Origin: Mesocentrotus franciscanus
Lineage: Eukaryota > Echinodermata > Echinoidea > Camarodonta > Strongylocentrotidae
Assembly (NCBI GenBank): GCA_037976565.1
Contig: CP137666.1
Location: forward strand, 51,363,271-51,427,270
DNA length: 64,000 nucleotides
Direction: 5' to 3'
Shown here: one piece after another, positions 23,444 through 36,661 of the stretch
Layout: each line of letters starts with the position of its first letter
Numbering within the stretch: position 1 is the first letter of the stretch
Notes under the pieces: model-generated
The model's input: the letters and a program-made list of their open reading frames with translations, nothing else
What the model was told of the DNA's origin: nothing
Database searches by the model: none
Program-made: the position numbers and the translations under genes

Positions 23444-26400
23444 AGAATGAAAATTATATACAGCAGAAAAACTCCTTTTTTCTTCTTGTAATAACATGAC
23501 ACATAATGCAATGGATGAAATATATGAACATCCTTTTCAGAAACAGTCATAACTATTTGTCTTGCAAAGATGATCAATTCCATTCTGAACAAAATCCTCA
23601 AGAATGTTGTATTTCTACTAGCATCCTTACCTCTCCCATCCCGCCCCCACCAGTTTGATAACTGACCTCTCTCGAAATCATTTGCCCCGATATTTATGAA
23701 TGGATATACCGAAAAGTAGCTTTTTCAACACTTTACATGAAAATCATGATGCAAAAAAATGTTTTACCATAGTTTCCTTCTCATATGGAAAAAATTGTAA
23801 TATTAGCGGTTAGGGATTTGCTTAGTAATACATTTCTTTATTGATATGTTTTCCTTCCTATATATCCTACTGTAGGAATTGAAGTGTTTGGATATGGAAC
23901 TAGAAGTTTATACAGTTCAAACATACAACCGATTATCGTTACCCCTTTCCCGTTATACATTGTTCATACAATTCTCTTAAAATTGATGTAATTTTTTTCT
24001 TCTGTTCCAGCTAATGCTGCATAATTGAATTCATCAACTATTAAGAAAATAAGTACCACTCAATTTTGATTGATTTAATGTGAGTGAGTAAATGCCGCAT
24101 ACTCACTTTCATATTAAAACAAAAAACAACACTTGGAGATGAATATTCCATTCCAATCAGTATACCTCTCTATAAACTTTTTATTTTATTTATACAGAAT
24201 ATGTATGGACTATTCTATATTCTAAATGAAAAATCTATCCATCTACCAATCTACATCGTCCTATCTGTTAATCCATCTATCTATCCAATCATCTGTTTAT
24301 CTTCTCATTTTGTATGCAGCGTATGTCTTGACGATTACATTGTATTGATGATGACGTTACCAATTTTCAGATAGTGCTCATATTGCCCAACATCATTCAT
24401 ACGTGAATGCATGGGCCAATAACAAAAAACAATTGGTGATTGGTCCAAAAATCATAGTTCCAATCTCTACAAATCTGGTTGACTTTTGGCACAAGACCTA
24501 CTTTTACTCTGAATACAGTAAACACCAGGGAGAGAACGGAATGGAAAGCATGCTTAAAGGTTACCATTGGTTTGTCACTCATAAATTTCATAGAAATGTG
24601 GGAAATATCTACCAAGAAGTTTTGAAATGAGAGAAGTACATATAACAGTGTACGAAATAATATGAAACATAAGACATTGTCATGTAAAGGATGCGCGAAT
24701 GTGTCTTAGTTTGCAAGATGCTCAGTCATCATCACCACAACAGAATATTTTACAATCGCGTTTCTTTGATTTGCTGGGGAGCAAATTTGCCGAGTCTCCC
24801 TCTGAGCTTCTTGTTTAGTAGGAGGAACAAAGCTCAAGTAGAGTCATAACTACATATCTTGGTCAAGATAGGGCCTGCCGTCTTATCAATATTTAGACTT
24901 CTCACTGTCTATTTGAACAGACAAATCATCATCAACTGCCGAGATCATATAAAGATATGTCAGGACAAGAATATGATCGATTTGAGGTATGAATCCAGAC
25001 GCTTTAATACTCGGTTAGTATCCCACAACTGTGTTTGACTTGGGGTCGTATTTCATTTTTAAGCGGTGGAAATTTCACATTCAAAACCAGATTTGGATTG
25101 TAATCCAAAATATTCAAGAGAGATCTAAGATGTTGTCGCATGTACCTCATAAATTATTTTGTAAACCTATGTAAAAGAAACTGTTTCTTGATTTGTTATC
25201 ATGTTAGCATGATGTAATCCTATCAAACTAGAAAAGTATGTCCTCCTATTTTGTTCATTATTCACCATTCTATTGACTTCAAGCGCGTATGCAATGTGTG
25301 CACCATCGCCATCATCTTTTTAGGGGAGCATTTCTCTCCAGCCCCATCGTCACTTTTCTAGCACGTGTGGAGTATTGTCTCAGTGTGATCGAGATGCTAT
25401 AATTGGAAAATTTCTCAAATGTTCACTTTTTATATTCGTCGATTCAGTGTAAAACAAATTTCCATCGAAATTTAATTCCCCTTCAACATAAAACCCTCAA
25501 AACAAGAGTTCCCTCATATAAGTATGCACGGTATGGACACTTGGACCTTCATCTCTCACTCATGCACAGTCTATTCATGTCAAATCCTTCTGAAGAACTA
25601 GATCATCTAGAGCTCGAAATATCGAGGTAGAGTTATTCCTCCTGAGAGTTCTAGGGAGCTTGACTTTTGACATGATTTGGGTTCACCGCTTTGGATCAAA
25701 TCAAGATCTTGCTACGAGGTTGACTTTGTACTGACAGCCTATATACTTTGAAAATATGCAACAGGCTTTTACCGATAAAGTACTCCATTCTGCATGTTGG
25801 TTTGAATCTATCTCGTTCTTTGACATTAACCGAGTTTCAGTATCCTTTATTTTCAAATACATTACAGTGGTGAGAGAATAACAAAGCGCAACTCAGCATA
25901 TTCGTGTGATCATTTTCAAATGTTTTGTAAAACTTATGAAATGTTCTATCAAGTCAATTATAATAATCAAAGATAACACTTAAGCAATTGATAATCTAGC
26001 TGCAAGAACAGAAAAAGGAAAATATTAAGATGAAGACAAACTTGATTGATAAATGACATGTTATGAATTGGCCCAGAAAGCAATTTGCAGGTTGTTCTCT
26101 GTTTAACGACTTGTGTTTGGTGTCAACCTTGCCCCACCATAAAGACTAACCAGCTACCATAAAGACAGAAAGCTAGCTATCAATAAAAACGCTGGTCTCG
26201 ATACACCACAGAAGTCAAAATGGCTGGGGTTGCTGAGGGGGGAGGGACACCCCATTCATAGTTTCTGCCAGATAAGTTTGGAAGTTCTTTCAAGTTTTGT
26301 GGGGGAAATAATCATATCTTTAAGCTGGAAAATTGCTAATATCCCCTGTTAACTATTCCTAGCAACATGTTAGCAAAATGTAACCAAATTTGAAACTCTG

Positions 26401-27374
26401 AATATTTATTTTTTTACTTCCTAATTGGAAAAATAGAAAGCTCTTCAGGCAAATTTGGTCCAACGCTTCTTCCTGTTATTAAAAAAGGGTCCGACACCCC
26501 TTCTCATAACTACCCACCTTTTGCGCTTGAGATTTGACTGCAACCGTCTCATTATATCGTAATGTGATGGTGACATCATAGTTTCTCTTGTCGCAGCATT
26601 TACAAACCTTATTTTCGTTAAAGAATCTAATTAATTCAAAGACAGTAGAAATGTTTAAGGAGCAAAACAATGGGGGAATTTGGGCAACAAAACTACCCAC
26701 AAATGACGCAGTTTTGAGTAGCCTCCCATTTCTTTTGGGAACACTTGATCTTAAACCTAAAATTAGAGATTCGGGTGGGTGATTAAAATCAAGTGTGGTA
26801 CCACTGCGTGATTTCTGAGAAGCAAATAATGGGCCGAGAGCGAGATCGATCTCGCAGGGTGAAATCCCATTGTATGACGTCATCCTCCAGTGACTGCTTA
26901 ATCGCAGATAAATTCAGCATGAAATTAGAAATTGTATTTATTTTGAGCGGAACGAATAGACAACTGAAACTTCAAGAGTCTTTCACAAGTAAACCGTGGA
27001 AGATAATGCTGTGCTTTCGTAATGTTTTACATTTAAACAAATGTGTTGGGGGAGCTGCAATCGAGAGAAGGGGCGTACGCCAGCGTAACAATATGTGGGA
27101 TACCCCACTAATTTTGTCACCCTTGCGTGTTGCAATGTTTTCAAAGTGATATGATAAACAAGCATGATTTATGTTCCAATAATCGGTAATTTGCCGACAT
27201 ATGTGTTACCTAAGCACTATAAGGTTAACGAGATTCTTTGACACGTATGAGGCTTCATAAATAACATGAATCTTATATGCGTTGTGTTGTACTCAAATTT
27301 CAAATTTCGTTTCTATTTGTGTAGAGCTCACACGAGCTTTCATCGTCTTACATTGGGCAGTGCAAATGTGCAAA

Positions 27375-27485
27375 AGTGTAAGAGAAAGAGGAGAGGATAG
27401 GGAAGAAGGAGAGATAGTAGAAAATGAAGGAAGAAGAGACCGGGGAAAAGGGAAGAAGGGGGAGAAGAGAAAGAAAGAATGAGAA
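27375..27485. repeat. GA-rich low-complexity tract
   Basis: Purine-only runs such as GAAGAAGGGGGAGAAGAGAA. They generate spurious Glu/Lys/Arg ORFs. Confidence 0.9.
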
Positions 27486-28586
27486 GAAAATGTAATTTGC
27501 TCTGAGCATTTTGATCAGTTAATTGCAATATATGCTTAGGTGTTGATTGAGCCTAAAAGCTTGAGACCTTTGTCGATTTTCAAGTGAGCTTCCAAGTTAA
27601 AAAGAGCCTAGAGAAATAGAAGCTTAAAGGGGAAACAGATCAATCAAAATGATCTTCGTTCCAAGTGCACAATATTAAAGATAAAGTTGAGTACTGGTCA
27701 TGCGCTTACATTGTGAAAGAAACTGTCTGGAAGCAATTGGGAAACGTTGATTGTGTAGTACAAAGGAATCTAGGTATACTTTGTAGTTTTGGAATGATCA
27801 TAATGAAAATAAATCTACCTAATCTTGCTGAATATACTACATGCACTGCACACAGAAATTAGTACATGGGACTACATACAAACATTTGGTCCGAACTGGT
27901 CGGCTCTTTCTATTCATATTTTGAATATGCGGGGTTTTGAAGAGTAATCCTTTTCAGTGGACAATTCCACTAGGATATTCTTCCAAACTGACAAAGAATG
28001 AAATAGGTCACAATTTTTTTATTTTTTGAATGCATGTTTCCAAGAACCCAACCTTTTCTTTAAACGCAGAAGCCATAACTTTTTTTATCAATCCGTCAAT
28101 AAAACGGACGATCATTACACAATACCAGTGACCAGTGTCCAGTGATGATTATTACGAAGGTGTAAGCCTGAAACATTCTTACGTGGAGGTCACTTTGTAA
28201 AATCACGACAAATTCACATGTTTTGCGACAATATCTTCTTATATAAGATTTGCGCCCAGGCATTTGCGGATCAGCTACTAGACATTGTATGGTGCGAATA
28301 TCGTGTGTTTTAGTTTAGCTGTAGGCCTGAGTTTAGATAATTATCCTTTGCTTTTCCAGACTCAAATTCCGATGTTTGTGTAAAATCTTTATTTGCTTTG
28401 TTCTCCTGTCTCATTCATAACAGGTACAATTTGGAGAGAAAAAAAAAGGTTGGCTCCATTATCTGTGACATAACCAACTGTATCCATACTGTGTAAAGGA
28501 TAGATGTAATACAAGGCGGCATTTATTCAAGGTAATATTTCATATTAAAGAGGCTTTATGACGATAAATCCATTTTAATTGTAAGG

Positions 28587-29386
28587 AATATTTAATGATA
28601 ATTGATAACCGATGAGAAATATTTTCTCACTCTCTCTCTCTTTAAAGAAAATAATGCTGGGAGGTTTGCTATTTTGTTTTCTCTTGTAACTCATTACTAA
28701 AACGATCACCTAATATTTTCCAATGAGATCCAACAGAAACATTACAAATTGTTCATAATAGTCATAAGGATCGCACAATATTTGCTTGTTGTCCCACATT
28801 TCAAACGTCGAGTGGTACCCCATCCCATCCTGTCAAACCTTAAGAAACAATAGACACATTGGAAAAAAGTGTGGGTACAAGGAAATTTTGTAATAGTAAA
28901 TAACTCTGAAAATAATCAAGATATTCTCTTGTTGTTAGTATAATTAAAGATAGCCTTTGTAATAGCAATCTGGACTTATATAGTGCTTAATACGGAATAT
29001 ATACCGTCTCTAAGCGCTTTACAGATATTATTACCCTGGTCATCAGATTCATTCACTCACAATGTGCACCATCACCACTCCCTGGAGAGTATTCCTACCA
29101 TATGGTCACCATGATGGCATATGGAAATTAACTAACACAAAGGGTTTCGAATATTTAATAATTGATAACCGATGAGAAATATTTTCTCACTCTCTCTCTT
29201 TAAAGAAAATAATGCTGGGAGGTTTGCTATTTTGTTTTCTCTTGTGACTCATTATTACTAAAACGATCACCTAATATTTTCCAACGAGATCCAACAAAAA
29301 CATTACAAATTGTTCATAATAGTCATAAGGATCGCACAGTATTTGCTTGTTGTCCCCACATTTCAAACGTCGAGTGGTACCCCATC
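28587..29386. repeat. Segmental duplication: two ~238-bp copies 563 bp apart
   Basis: 28587-28824 and 29150-29386 are nearly identical, from AATATTTAAT through AACCGATGAGAAATATTTTC and GGATCGCACA to GTCGAGTGGTACCCCATC. They differ by a few substitutions and small indels, including a CT dinucleotide. The 325-base spacer carries a dispersed repeat. The arrangement fits tandem duplication of a 563-bp unit. Confidence 0.85.
28970..29120. repeat. Dispersed repeat with GACTTATATAGTGCTTAA core
   Basis: The sequence runs from TGGACTTATATAGTGCTTAA through CTAAGCGCTTTACAGATATT to a segment rich in CACCATCACCACTCCCTGG. This resembles a repeat I recall as widespread in marine invertebrate genomes. The assignment is from memory and not verified. 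Confidence 0.4.
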
Positions 29387-29521
29387 GGGATTCGGGATAT
29401 TATATTTTGTTTGATATGTTTAAAGATCATTTCTGATCCAAACTCAAGATAGCATGAGAAAAAGTCATGAAACAGTTAACCCTCGACAGGGCCTTTCGTT
29501 TATAGCATATGAGGTGTTCAT

Positions 29522-29680
29522 CATTGGCGTAGCGTGGGTCCAATGTTTGAGGGGCACAATGACTGCAAATATTAGGCGGATGAAATGCCAGATAAAAAGG
29601 CCAACGATTGGAAAGAAGATTTAGAAGGGTCGTGTCACTTTCTTTCTTGATTGCCTCCCTTCATTTCTCTCGGTCCCTCA

Positions 29681-29718
<38 letters not shown>

Positions 29719-29773
29719 CCATTCAATTCGGGGGCACGTGCCCCTGTGCCCCCCGAGTGTAGCTATGCCAATG
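29522..29773. mobile_element. hAT-like MITE, 252 bp, containing a (TC)n run
   Basis: The left terminus CATTGGCGTAGC and the right terminus GCTATGCCAATG are inverted with one mismatch. The flanks GTGTTCAT and GTGCATAT match at only 5 of 8 bases, so the target duplication is weak or decayed. An internal CT microsatellite is at about 29690-29716. There is no coding capacity. Confidence 0.6.
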
Positions 29774-32700
29774 GTGCATATCACAGTGCACATACATTTA
29801 CGATCATCTTTTTAACCCCTTCCGAATATTATTTTTTAATGGCATTTCGGCTTCTAGATTTATTTCTCCCTTACCATTCGCATGAAAAAGAAGGAAAAAA
29901 AGAGAAAAGGAAATTTCATTACCTGTTACGAGCAGATTTGCATTCCTGGCCAGCAAGCAGTCCCTGATATCAAACGCATTATATCACCTTGTCAATATTT
30001 AAACAGAAGTCCATCTAAACTCTGAGGTTGTTTGATTAGATCTTGCTGGGTATATATAGACCCGAAGGTCCCTCGGAATTATTGGGGGTTGTTATCGCTT
30101 TTCATTTATCTACCAGGGTTCATACACTTCAGAAGAACTTTAAGGGTTTAATAAATGAATCATTATGGCCCGTGATTTTTTTCTCTCAGGGTCACAAAAA
30201 ATAAAAGGTCACTAACATCGAAGATCTAGAATTATGTAATACGGAATTATCAGATCATGGCATTTCAAATAAATGTCAAAATGTCCCAATTTTATGTTAT
30301 TTCTATTGAACTGAGTATATAACATTTATACATAAGTACTTACACTTCAACACGATTTATTTTATTGGTGACTTTCATCAAGAAAAGAGGAAACGGGGAA
30401 AAGAGGAAGAGAAACATGTTACAGCGATACGTTTATTGATCTGTTTTTCTTCCAATATAGCAATATACAGGAAGATGATTTTGAAAACGTACCCCAAGAA
30501 AATCGTTATTCGGGGCAAATATTTTTTTCGTAGACAGGGTAGAGATTAGAGACGGACATTAGTGTATATTCATTAATGTCGTAAAGGTGAGTTTTTAGGA
30601 GAGTGTGGTGTCTACATAAGGTAAGAACATAAAACATCGGCAAAGCTTAATTAAGCCTTTAAGAATAATATTGAAGACGACTGTATAAGCTTCCCGCCAA
30701 CATGGTCAATGAGAAAGAAGAGAAGAAAATGAACTGACACAAAAAGAAGAAGAAGAGAAAATGATGAACACATGAGAATTATATACTTGTTTTTGTAACT
30801 CTGGCATAACATCAAATGCTCCTTCCCTCTATTTCTACTTTTCTCATTACCAAACAAATAATCATCTGAAACAAACAAAACAGTCACCTTTCTCGGCTGG
30901 CTGAAGCCTCATGCATCCCCCTCCCTCCCCGAGGATCTTGAAACATTTGGGCAACTGTCACCTCATATTCGGGCAGCGATGTGAATGAACATCTAATCTT
31001 GAAAGCTATAGTGTATTTTATGACCTGTTAACTTGTTTACCTGTCGTTTTATTTTTCTCGCTCGCTTCGCTCACTTGCAAGATTAGAAACTTGAAATTGA
31101 TATAGGCCAAAAGGAATATCGGCAAAATGGCATATCAGCACAGAGAGAGAGAGAGAGTTTACTTCAACCAGAATGTCTTTGAAATAACAACAGTACTGTG
31201 CAATGTATACCTCGATCCACTTGTTCTTGAAGTCTGAAGTTGATCTTCATACCAAGTCGGAAAGGTAATCCAATCATCTTGACTCAGCCCTGACATGACC
31301 ATCTGAGTCTATGAAAAAGAATTGGACGGTAGGCTATTATGATGGATGAGCGCTAAGATGAGATTGTCAACACAAGGCTTGGTCAAATACTCGAATTCTT
31401 GAAGCCAGACGGATGGTGAGAGGGAAATAACGTTGAGTTCTCTGGTAATGTTTATATTTATGTGATTTGTATTCTTTCTTTTTAGATCAATATATGCGTT
31501 CAAATACAGAGCATTGAATCCACCACGTCTTTTTCTTTGCACATTGGGAGGGAGAGTGAACGAGTGGTAGAGAGATATATATATAAATAGATATTGAGAA
31601 AGAAAAGAAGAAAAAATAAAGAAAGATAGATAGATAGATTGATTAATTGATTGATTGAGAGAGAGAGAGAGAGAGAGTGAGAGAGAGAGAGAGAGAGAGA
31701 AAGAGGAGGGAGGGGAGGTATCTTTTTCTTTGCAGATAGGGAGGGAGGGTGAATGAGTGGTAGAGAGAGAGATAGATATATGAATAGAGAAAGAAAGAAA
31801 GAAAAATAGATTGATTTATTAATTCATTGATTTATTGAGAGAGTAAGAGCGAGAGAGAGAGAGAGAGAGAGGACATGACTTGAGAGAGAGAGAGGGGGGT
31901 ATCTGGAAAATCATTGACGTCAGTCTAGGCATGCAGATGTTGTGAGAGAAAGATTATGTAAAGGAAGTTAAGAGTTAGAGAAATAAATCAAGAAGAAATA
32001 TAAATAGATATGATTTTTAGAATTGACAAAAGGGATGGAGTGCAGCGGGTGATGACAGGTGATGTAGAGTGACAATGTTCAAAGAGAGAAGAGAGAGAGA
32101 GAGAGAATGACATAGAAAAAGAAAGGGAAAATAGTGGAAAGCAGAGATGAGAGGGATATTTTGTCAACCAAATTGAGAATTAACAGTCAGCTGACAATAT
32201 TAGTACGATTTCGAAGAAAATCGTCCCCAACACGTGGAATAGAGAAAATTAAGATTCTAGAGCTGAATACACATGACCTCTGCATACGATCAGTTTTCAA
32301 TATATCATCAGTGACGTAAACTTCTTACCTGTTTGTCTTTTCCTTGCGATGTTTCTCCATCGATTTTATGGACTGGGCTGTTTGTCAGCTTAGTTCTTGA
32401 TTTTTTAATTTTTTAAATTGTATTGTTTTGTTTAAATGTTGTCAATTTATTCTTTTTGCAGAACGCTTTCATAGCATTTCCCCCTTAAAGAAAATGTTTT
32501 CATTTGAACGCTTCGAGGGAACGAGAATCACAGAGAAATGCCTACGGGGTTAGTTACGTCACAGGTTAAGCGGTAAAGAATCGCGTTTCTCTATGCAATC
32601 GGAGTGATGTCTGCGCGTAAGAAAAGCTTCGGGTTTCTCCGGAAACTTGCATCTTCGTCAGAAGGCAGATGAAATATAAATCGTTCGGTTTTCATAGCAA

Positions 32701-32794
32701 TTTACATTTACTGTACCGCTACTGTAATTAAATTCCCTTTCCTGATATTTGAATAATATTTCGGATTCGTTTCAAAAGAACAATAACAATTTAA
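29774..32794. other. Gene-free stretch
   Basis: No coding signal. It contains the GA-rich duplication at 31528-31905 and a small GA run near 31136-31156. TCTCGCTCGCTTCGCTCAC near 31056 is a motif common in repeats but unassigned here. Confidence 0.45.
31528..31905. repeat. GA-rich tandem duplication, ~194-bp unit
   Basis: CTTTTTCTTTGCACATTGGG at 31528 recurs as CTTTTTCTTTGCAGATAGGG at 31722. Each is followed by GGGAGGG(A/T)GTGAA.GAGTGG, a GATA/AAAG tract, TTGATTGATT-like sequence and a long AG run. Confidence 0.75.
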
Positions 32795-33322
32795 AGGTAC
32801 TATGTCCCATTTGCAGGCCAAACAAATGAAAAGGTTAAATTCCAACGGCATTTGCAAGATAATACTAATTTAGAACTTCCCTAAAAAGGGGGCTTGAAAA
32901 TGTCTTTAAGTGGGAAAATAACGACTATTAGTTGTCGAATCGACTTAGGAGCTATAGAGTCAGTAAGTAATAGTCTGATTTTTCAGACCATTGCACCGAA
33001 TGGTCGTACGTTTTATGCTGCGCAAAGATTCAATCAGTTTAATTTTGGCCATTACAAGAAGTGGGTTATTGATGTAGACAAATGCTCATGTACCCTTTAC
33101 AGCTCATTTTATGTATGTTATTACCAAAGATGAAAAAAGCCAGTCAGTCACTCAATAGTGTCTGACAGTGAAGTCTAGCAAGTAATCGGGTTTCCTTGCA
33201 TAATTTGAATATTAGGACACTGCTAATGTTTACATTTCACAGATAGGACATACATGACGTATTCATAATTCCTGCAAAGTTCTACATAATTTGATGTTGG
33301 CTGCAAAAGGGACATAGTATCT
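32795..33322. mobile_element. TTAA-type MITE, copy 1
   Basis: The termini AGGTACTATGTCCC and GGGACATAGTATCT are inverted, extending into TTTGCAGGCC and GGCTGCAAAA. The left flank is TTAA (32791-32794); the right flank is TTTT, apparently altered. It is a near-duplicate of 33810-34338 in the same orientation. A 79-codon open frame (32894-33133) is not preserved in the second copy and is not considered a gene. Confidence 0.8.
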
Positions 33323-33809
33323 TTTTTTTTACTCCAACTTTGCCAGATGAATTATATGAACTTTATACAGGGTTTGCATTAGTCTATGTATACAATTTCC
33401 AGATTTTGATACCCAGACAAATATCTTCTTCTGAACATTGTGAGAGAGGAAATGATATGCATTCTGCGCGTCTGTTCAAATAAAGCTGGAGTTCATACAC
33501 AAAATCGAACTTGTTCGATAATGCACGGTCTGGATAATGTGTTGATATCTCGTGTAAAGTTGTTCGCAGTCAGTCTATTTGAATAATGCTCTGAAACTTT
33601 ACATATTATATATCTGTTATTGGAATTGCTCACCTGATTGTATTTTGGTAAATAGAGCTCACATAGTTGAATATTATTCACCCATGACTGGGACATGTCA
33701 ATAGAATTATGATGGCACAAATTTTGTATAAACTTATGTTTATCCTTTCGAAAGAGTTTTTGTGGGCCTGAATGGATTTTTCCTGTGTATTTAGAGACTG
33801 CTACATTAA

Positions 33810-34338
33810 AGGTACTATGTCCCATTTGCAGGCCAAAAAAATGAAAAGGTTAAATTCCAACGGCATTTGAAAGATAATACTAATTTAGAACTTCCCTTTA
33901 AAAAAAGGGGCTTGAAAATGTCTTTAAGTGGGAAATAACGACTATTAGTTGTCGAATCGACTTAAGTGATAGCAATACAGTAAGTAATAGTCTGATTTTC
34001 AGACCATTGTACCGAATGGTCGTACGTTTTGTGCTGCGCAAAGATTCAATCAGTTTAAGTTTGGCCATTACAAGAAGTGGGTTATTGATGTAGACAAATG
34101 CTCATGTACCCTTTACAGCTCATTTTATGTATGTTACTACCAAAGAAGAAAAAAGCCAGTCAGTAACTCAATAGTGTCTGACAGTGAAGTCTAGCAAGTA
34201 AACGGGTTTCCTTGCATAATTTGAATATTAGGACACTGCTAACGTTTAAATTTAACAGATAGGACATACATGACATATTCATAATTCCTGCAAAGTTCTA
34301 CAGAATTTGATGTTGGCTGCAAAAGGGACATAGTATCT
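33810..34338. mobile_element. TTAA-type MITE, copy 2
   Basis: It has the same termini and body as copy 1, with small indels, and is flanked by exact TTAA on both sides (33806-33809 and 34339-34342). TTAA duplications are typical of piggyBac-like elements. The terminal sequence itself is not diagnostic, so the superfamily stays open. Confidence 0.85.
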
Positions 34339-34469
34339 TTAAGTTTACATGCATTTTCTTAGTTTCCTTAGCCAGTTACTCAATGAGATTAAATTTATGA
34401 CATATTCCCACCAAACACAAACGATCAACATATTGAAAGACTGTTCGATTATTATTGTTTTAATATGAA

Positions 34470-34620
34470 TACAACAACAAAAACAACAACAACAATAACA
34501 ACAATAACAATAGCAACCAATACTATTACTACAATAACTACAATAATAATAACGAACGACTATATATACTGCTGCTGCTGCTTCTTCTACTGTTGATGCT
34601 GTTGGTGATACTACTACTCT

Positions 34621-34667
<47 letters not shown>

Positions 34668-34735
34668 TTCAAACTATTACTTCTATTACTACTAGGCCTG
34701 CTACTATACATGTACATGCTGCTGCTACTGCTACT
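34470..34735. repeat. Compound trinucleotide microsatellite
   Basis: AAC/AAT repeats (about 34470-34553), then GCT and TAC/CTA repeats (about 34568-34735), with a pure (TAC)n core at about 34619-34666. It explains the poly-Ser ORF on the minus strand. Confidence 0.9.
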
Positions 34736-35314
34736 AAATACTGAATGACCCACTCTGTGATCTCATGTAACGGATTGGAAATTTATCTAAAGCAAGTTAT
34801 TTCCAAAGTCCTTCACCATCTCTCATGTTTGCTTTATTTTCACTCAGATTATACCACATGCTTCAAGGGCCTTTATTCCTCATTCCAACCCTATACTGTC
34901 ATTATTGTCGTAATTATGTTATATACGCTGAGCTGTAGTAGAGAAAGTGTACAGAAAATTTGAGGTCTATGGTAAACGAGAAAGACAATGAAAAGGAGGA
35001 AAAGGAAAGGATTTTCCTTGAGTAGGTGACGTGGAAATCAGTGCCTATTTACCTCTATATTTGTCTACCAGGTACAATTATTTGATTTGATTTCCCTTTT
35101 ATTACTGAAAACCCTACGCATTTTCCGTCATGGATATAGACGTTGTCGTATGTTGAGTATGTGTTGATCGCAATATAAAGTGAAGATATTTACTTGTATA
35201 GGAATTGCTTCGTTTCCATTCTGTGATATTAACATTTAATTTGAATTAAAACATATTAATTAAGTGACAATTTGTAATCACGCCTTCAACGACAAAAAAA
35301 GATAACCGCGAGTA

Positions 35315-35549
35315 AAGGCTTCTTCAGATATGGCGCGGTAAACCGCCGCAAAAAAGCGGCCGCGTTTGTTATTTTATTTTTTGTTTTACAAGTAAATGAA
35401 TGGTGACTGCGCGCAACAAAGGGCTTGCGCGTATTCACTGAGCTTTGTGTTATAAGATACATAAATAATGTGAAGCGTATTACACTTTACGTCATCATAA
35501 CAAAAAACTGCCGTGGTTTTGCCGCGTCATAATTATCTTAATAAGCCTT
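35315..35549. mobile_element. MITE family A (AAGGCTTnTTCAGATATG), copy 1
   Basis: The left end is AAGGCTTCTTCAGATATGG and the right end is GTCATAATTATCTTAATAAG followed by CCTT. GGTAAACCGCCGC and GCGGCCGC give an inner stem. The core, with GTAAATGAATGG, GCGCGTATTCACTGAG and TTATAAGATAC, is shared with 61319-61531 and partly with 54459-54600. Confidence 0.7.
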
Positions 35550-35827
35550 CACACATACTACCTTCTACGAAAGGATGGGGTAACGATTACGTTGGACTAA
35601 TGAGAGGGGGCACCGGTGCCCATCCCCGGTAAATAATCCAGGAACCGCCGCTCTTTAATCAGAGTGACCGACATAATAATGGCATGTTCACGTCATGTTT
35701 AGCAAAGACAGTGATCGATAGCTTATTTTATTGAAACTGATAGTTCAATGAATCGAGAAAAAAATTACATAGTGCTCTGGGAAAAATCATGGAGTTAAAA
35801 ATGAGAGAACTTACAGATAAACACTTT

Positions 35828-36149
35828 GGGTGGTATTCCGATAGCGCGAACTAAGTTAAGCTCGGCTTAACTAGTTCACACTTTTATTGAGTGCCTGTTG
35901 CCAACTCATTTACCCTGTACAGATTATTTTAATCCTGCAATGAAAAGTGTCCAAAAAATTAATTTTGCAATAAAATGGGAAGAAAAAGATAATATGAGTA
36001 TGAACAGAATTTCAATAAAGTCTTTGGTAGATTATCTTTGTCATGAGTATTGAAGGAGGAAGAAGAAACCTAGCATTCCATAGAAGTGTGAACTAAAATT
36101 CTTGTTTAGTCTAGACTTAGTCCCGGCTTAACTTAAGAGAATACCACCC
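35828..36149. mobile_element. MITE with GGGTGGTATTC termini, 322 bp
   Basis: The termini GGGTGGTATTC and GAATACCACCC are perfect 11-bp inverted repeats. Subterminal AAGTTAAGC/GGCTTAACT and AACTAGTTCACACTT/AAGTGTGAACT extend the fold. The flanking trinucleotides are TTT on both sides, compatible with a 3-bp duplication as in PIF/Harbinger elements. There is no coding capacity. Confidence 0.75.
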
Positions 36150-36449
36150 TTTGTGCATAAAAGCAGTGTCAACCTCATAAGAAATGAGCATAATTCTTAG
36201 TAGACGACATAGCGGTTCGAAATAAGTCCAATATTACATGCGGAATTTGGGTGGGGGGTTACATTGGTTACTGCAGTTGGCTGAAGTTGTGTAAAACATC
36301 AAACAGATAAAGAAATAAAAACAATAAATAAATAAACGAACGAACAAATAAAAAACAAATCGAAAAAAAACAGATTAATTTACGAAGCACTGGGCTCCTG
36401 AAGTCGCAGTTTATTTTATACCAGGGGTTTTCAAAAATGTGGTATATTA

Positions 36450-36661
36450 CAGCGGCGTAGAGTGGGTACAGCAATTAAAGGGCACCAATGTCATGGGATG
36501 GGGGCTCCTTTCCTTCAATGATGAAAAGTGAGATAAGAAGACCAGGAAGGTTTGGGCACAATTCAAAACATATTTTCACCTCTTCCTTTCCCTTTTCTTT
36601 CTCTCTTTCTGTCGTTTTCCCCTTTTTTTGTCAGTCGACTGTCCCCGTAGCTACGCAGCTG
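36450..36661. mobile_element. hAT-like MITE, 212 bp, degraded
   Basis: The left end CAGCGGCGTAG and the right end CTACGCAGCTG are inverted with one mismatch. The inside is similar in layout to 29522-29773 (GGGCACAA, a pyrimidine tract). The flanks show no clear 8-bp duplication. Confidence 0.5.

Larger units (their letters stand above)
17145..28586. other. 11-kb stretch without a recognisable gene
   Basis: Open frames here are at most about 134 codons and show no domain, signal or splice pattern I can support. The stretch contains purine-rich and GT microsatellites and a 65-bp tandem duplication, listed separately. A TATC-rich tract lies at about 24236-24300. Confidence 0.45.

Noticed and set aside
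24397..24630. Overlapping sense and antisense ~75-codon ORFs
   Set aside because: Open on both strands over the same span with no recognisable domain or exon-like flanks that I could support.
26479..26883. 134-codon minus-strand ORF
   Set aside because: No start context, domain or splice partner; overlapping ORFs exist on the plus strand and the composition is not distinctive. It could be old repeat debris.
32894..33133. 79-codon ORF inside TTAA MITE copy 1
   Set aside because: The near-identical copy 2 has frameshifts in the same stretch, so it is not under coding constraint.
34538..34753. Poly-Ser ORF on the minus strand
   Set aside because: Translation of a TAC/CTA microsatellite.
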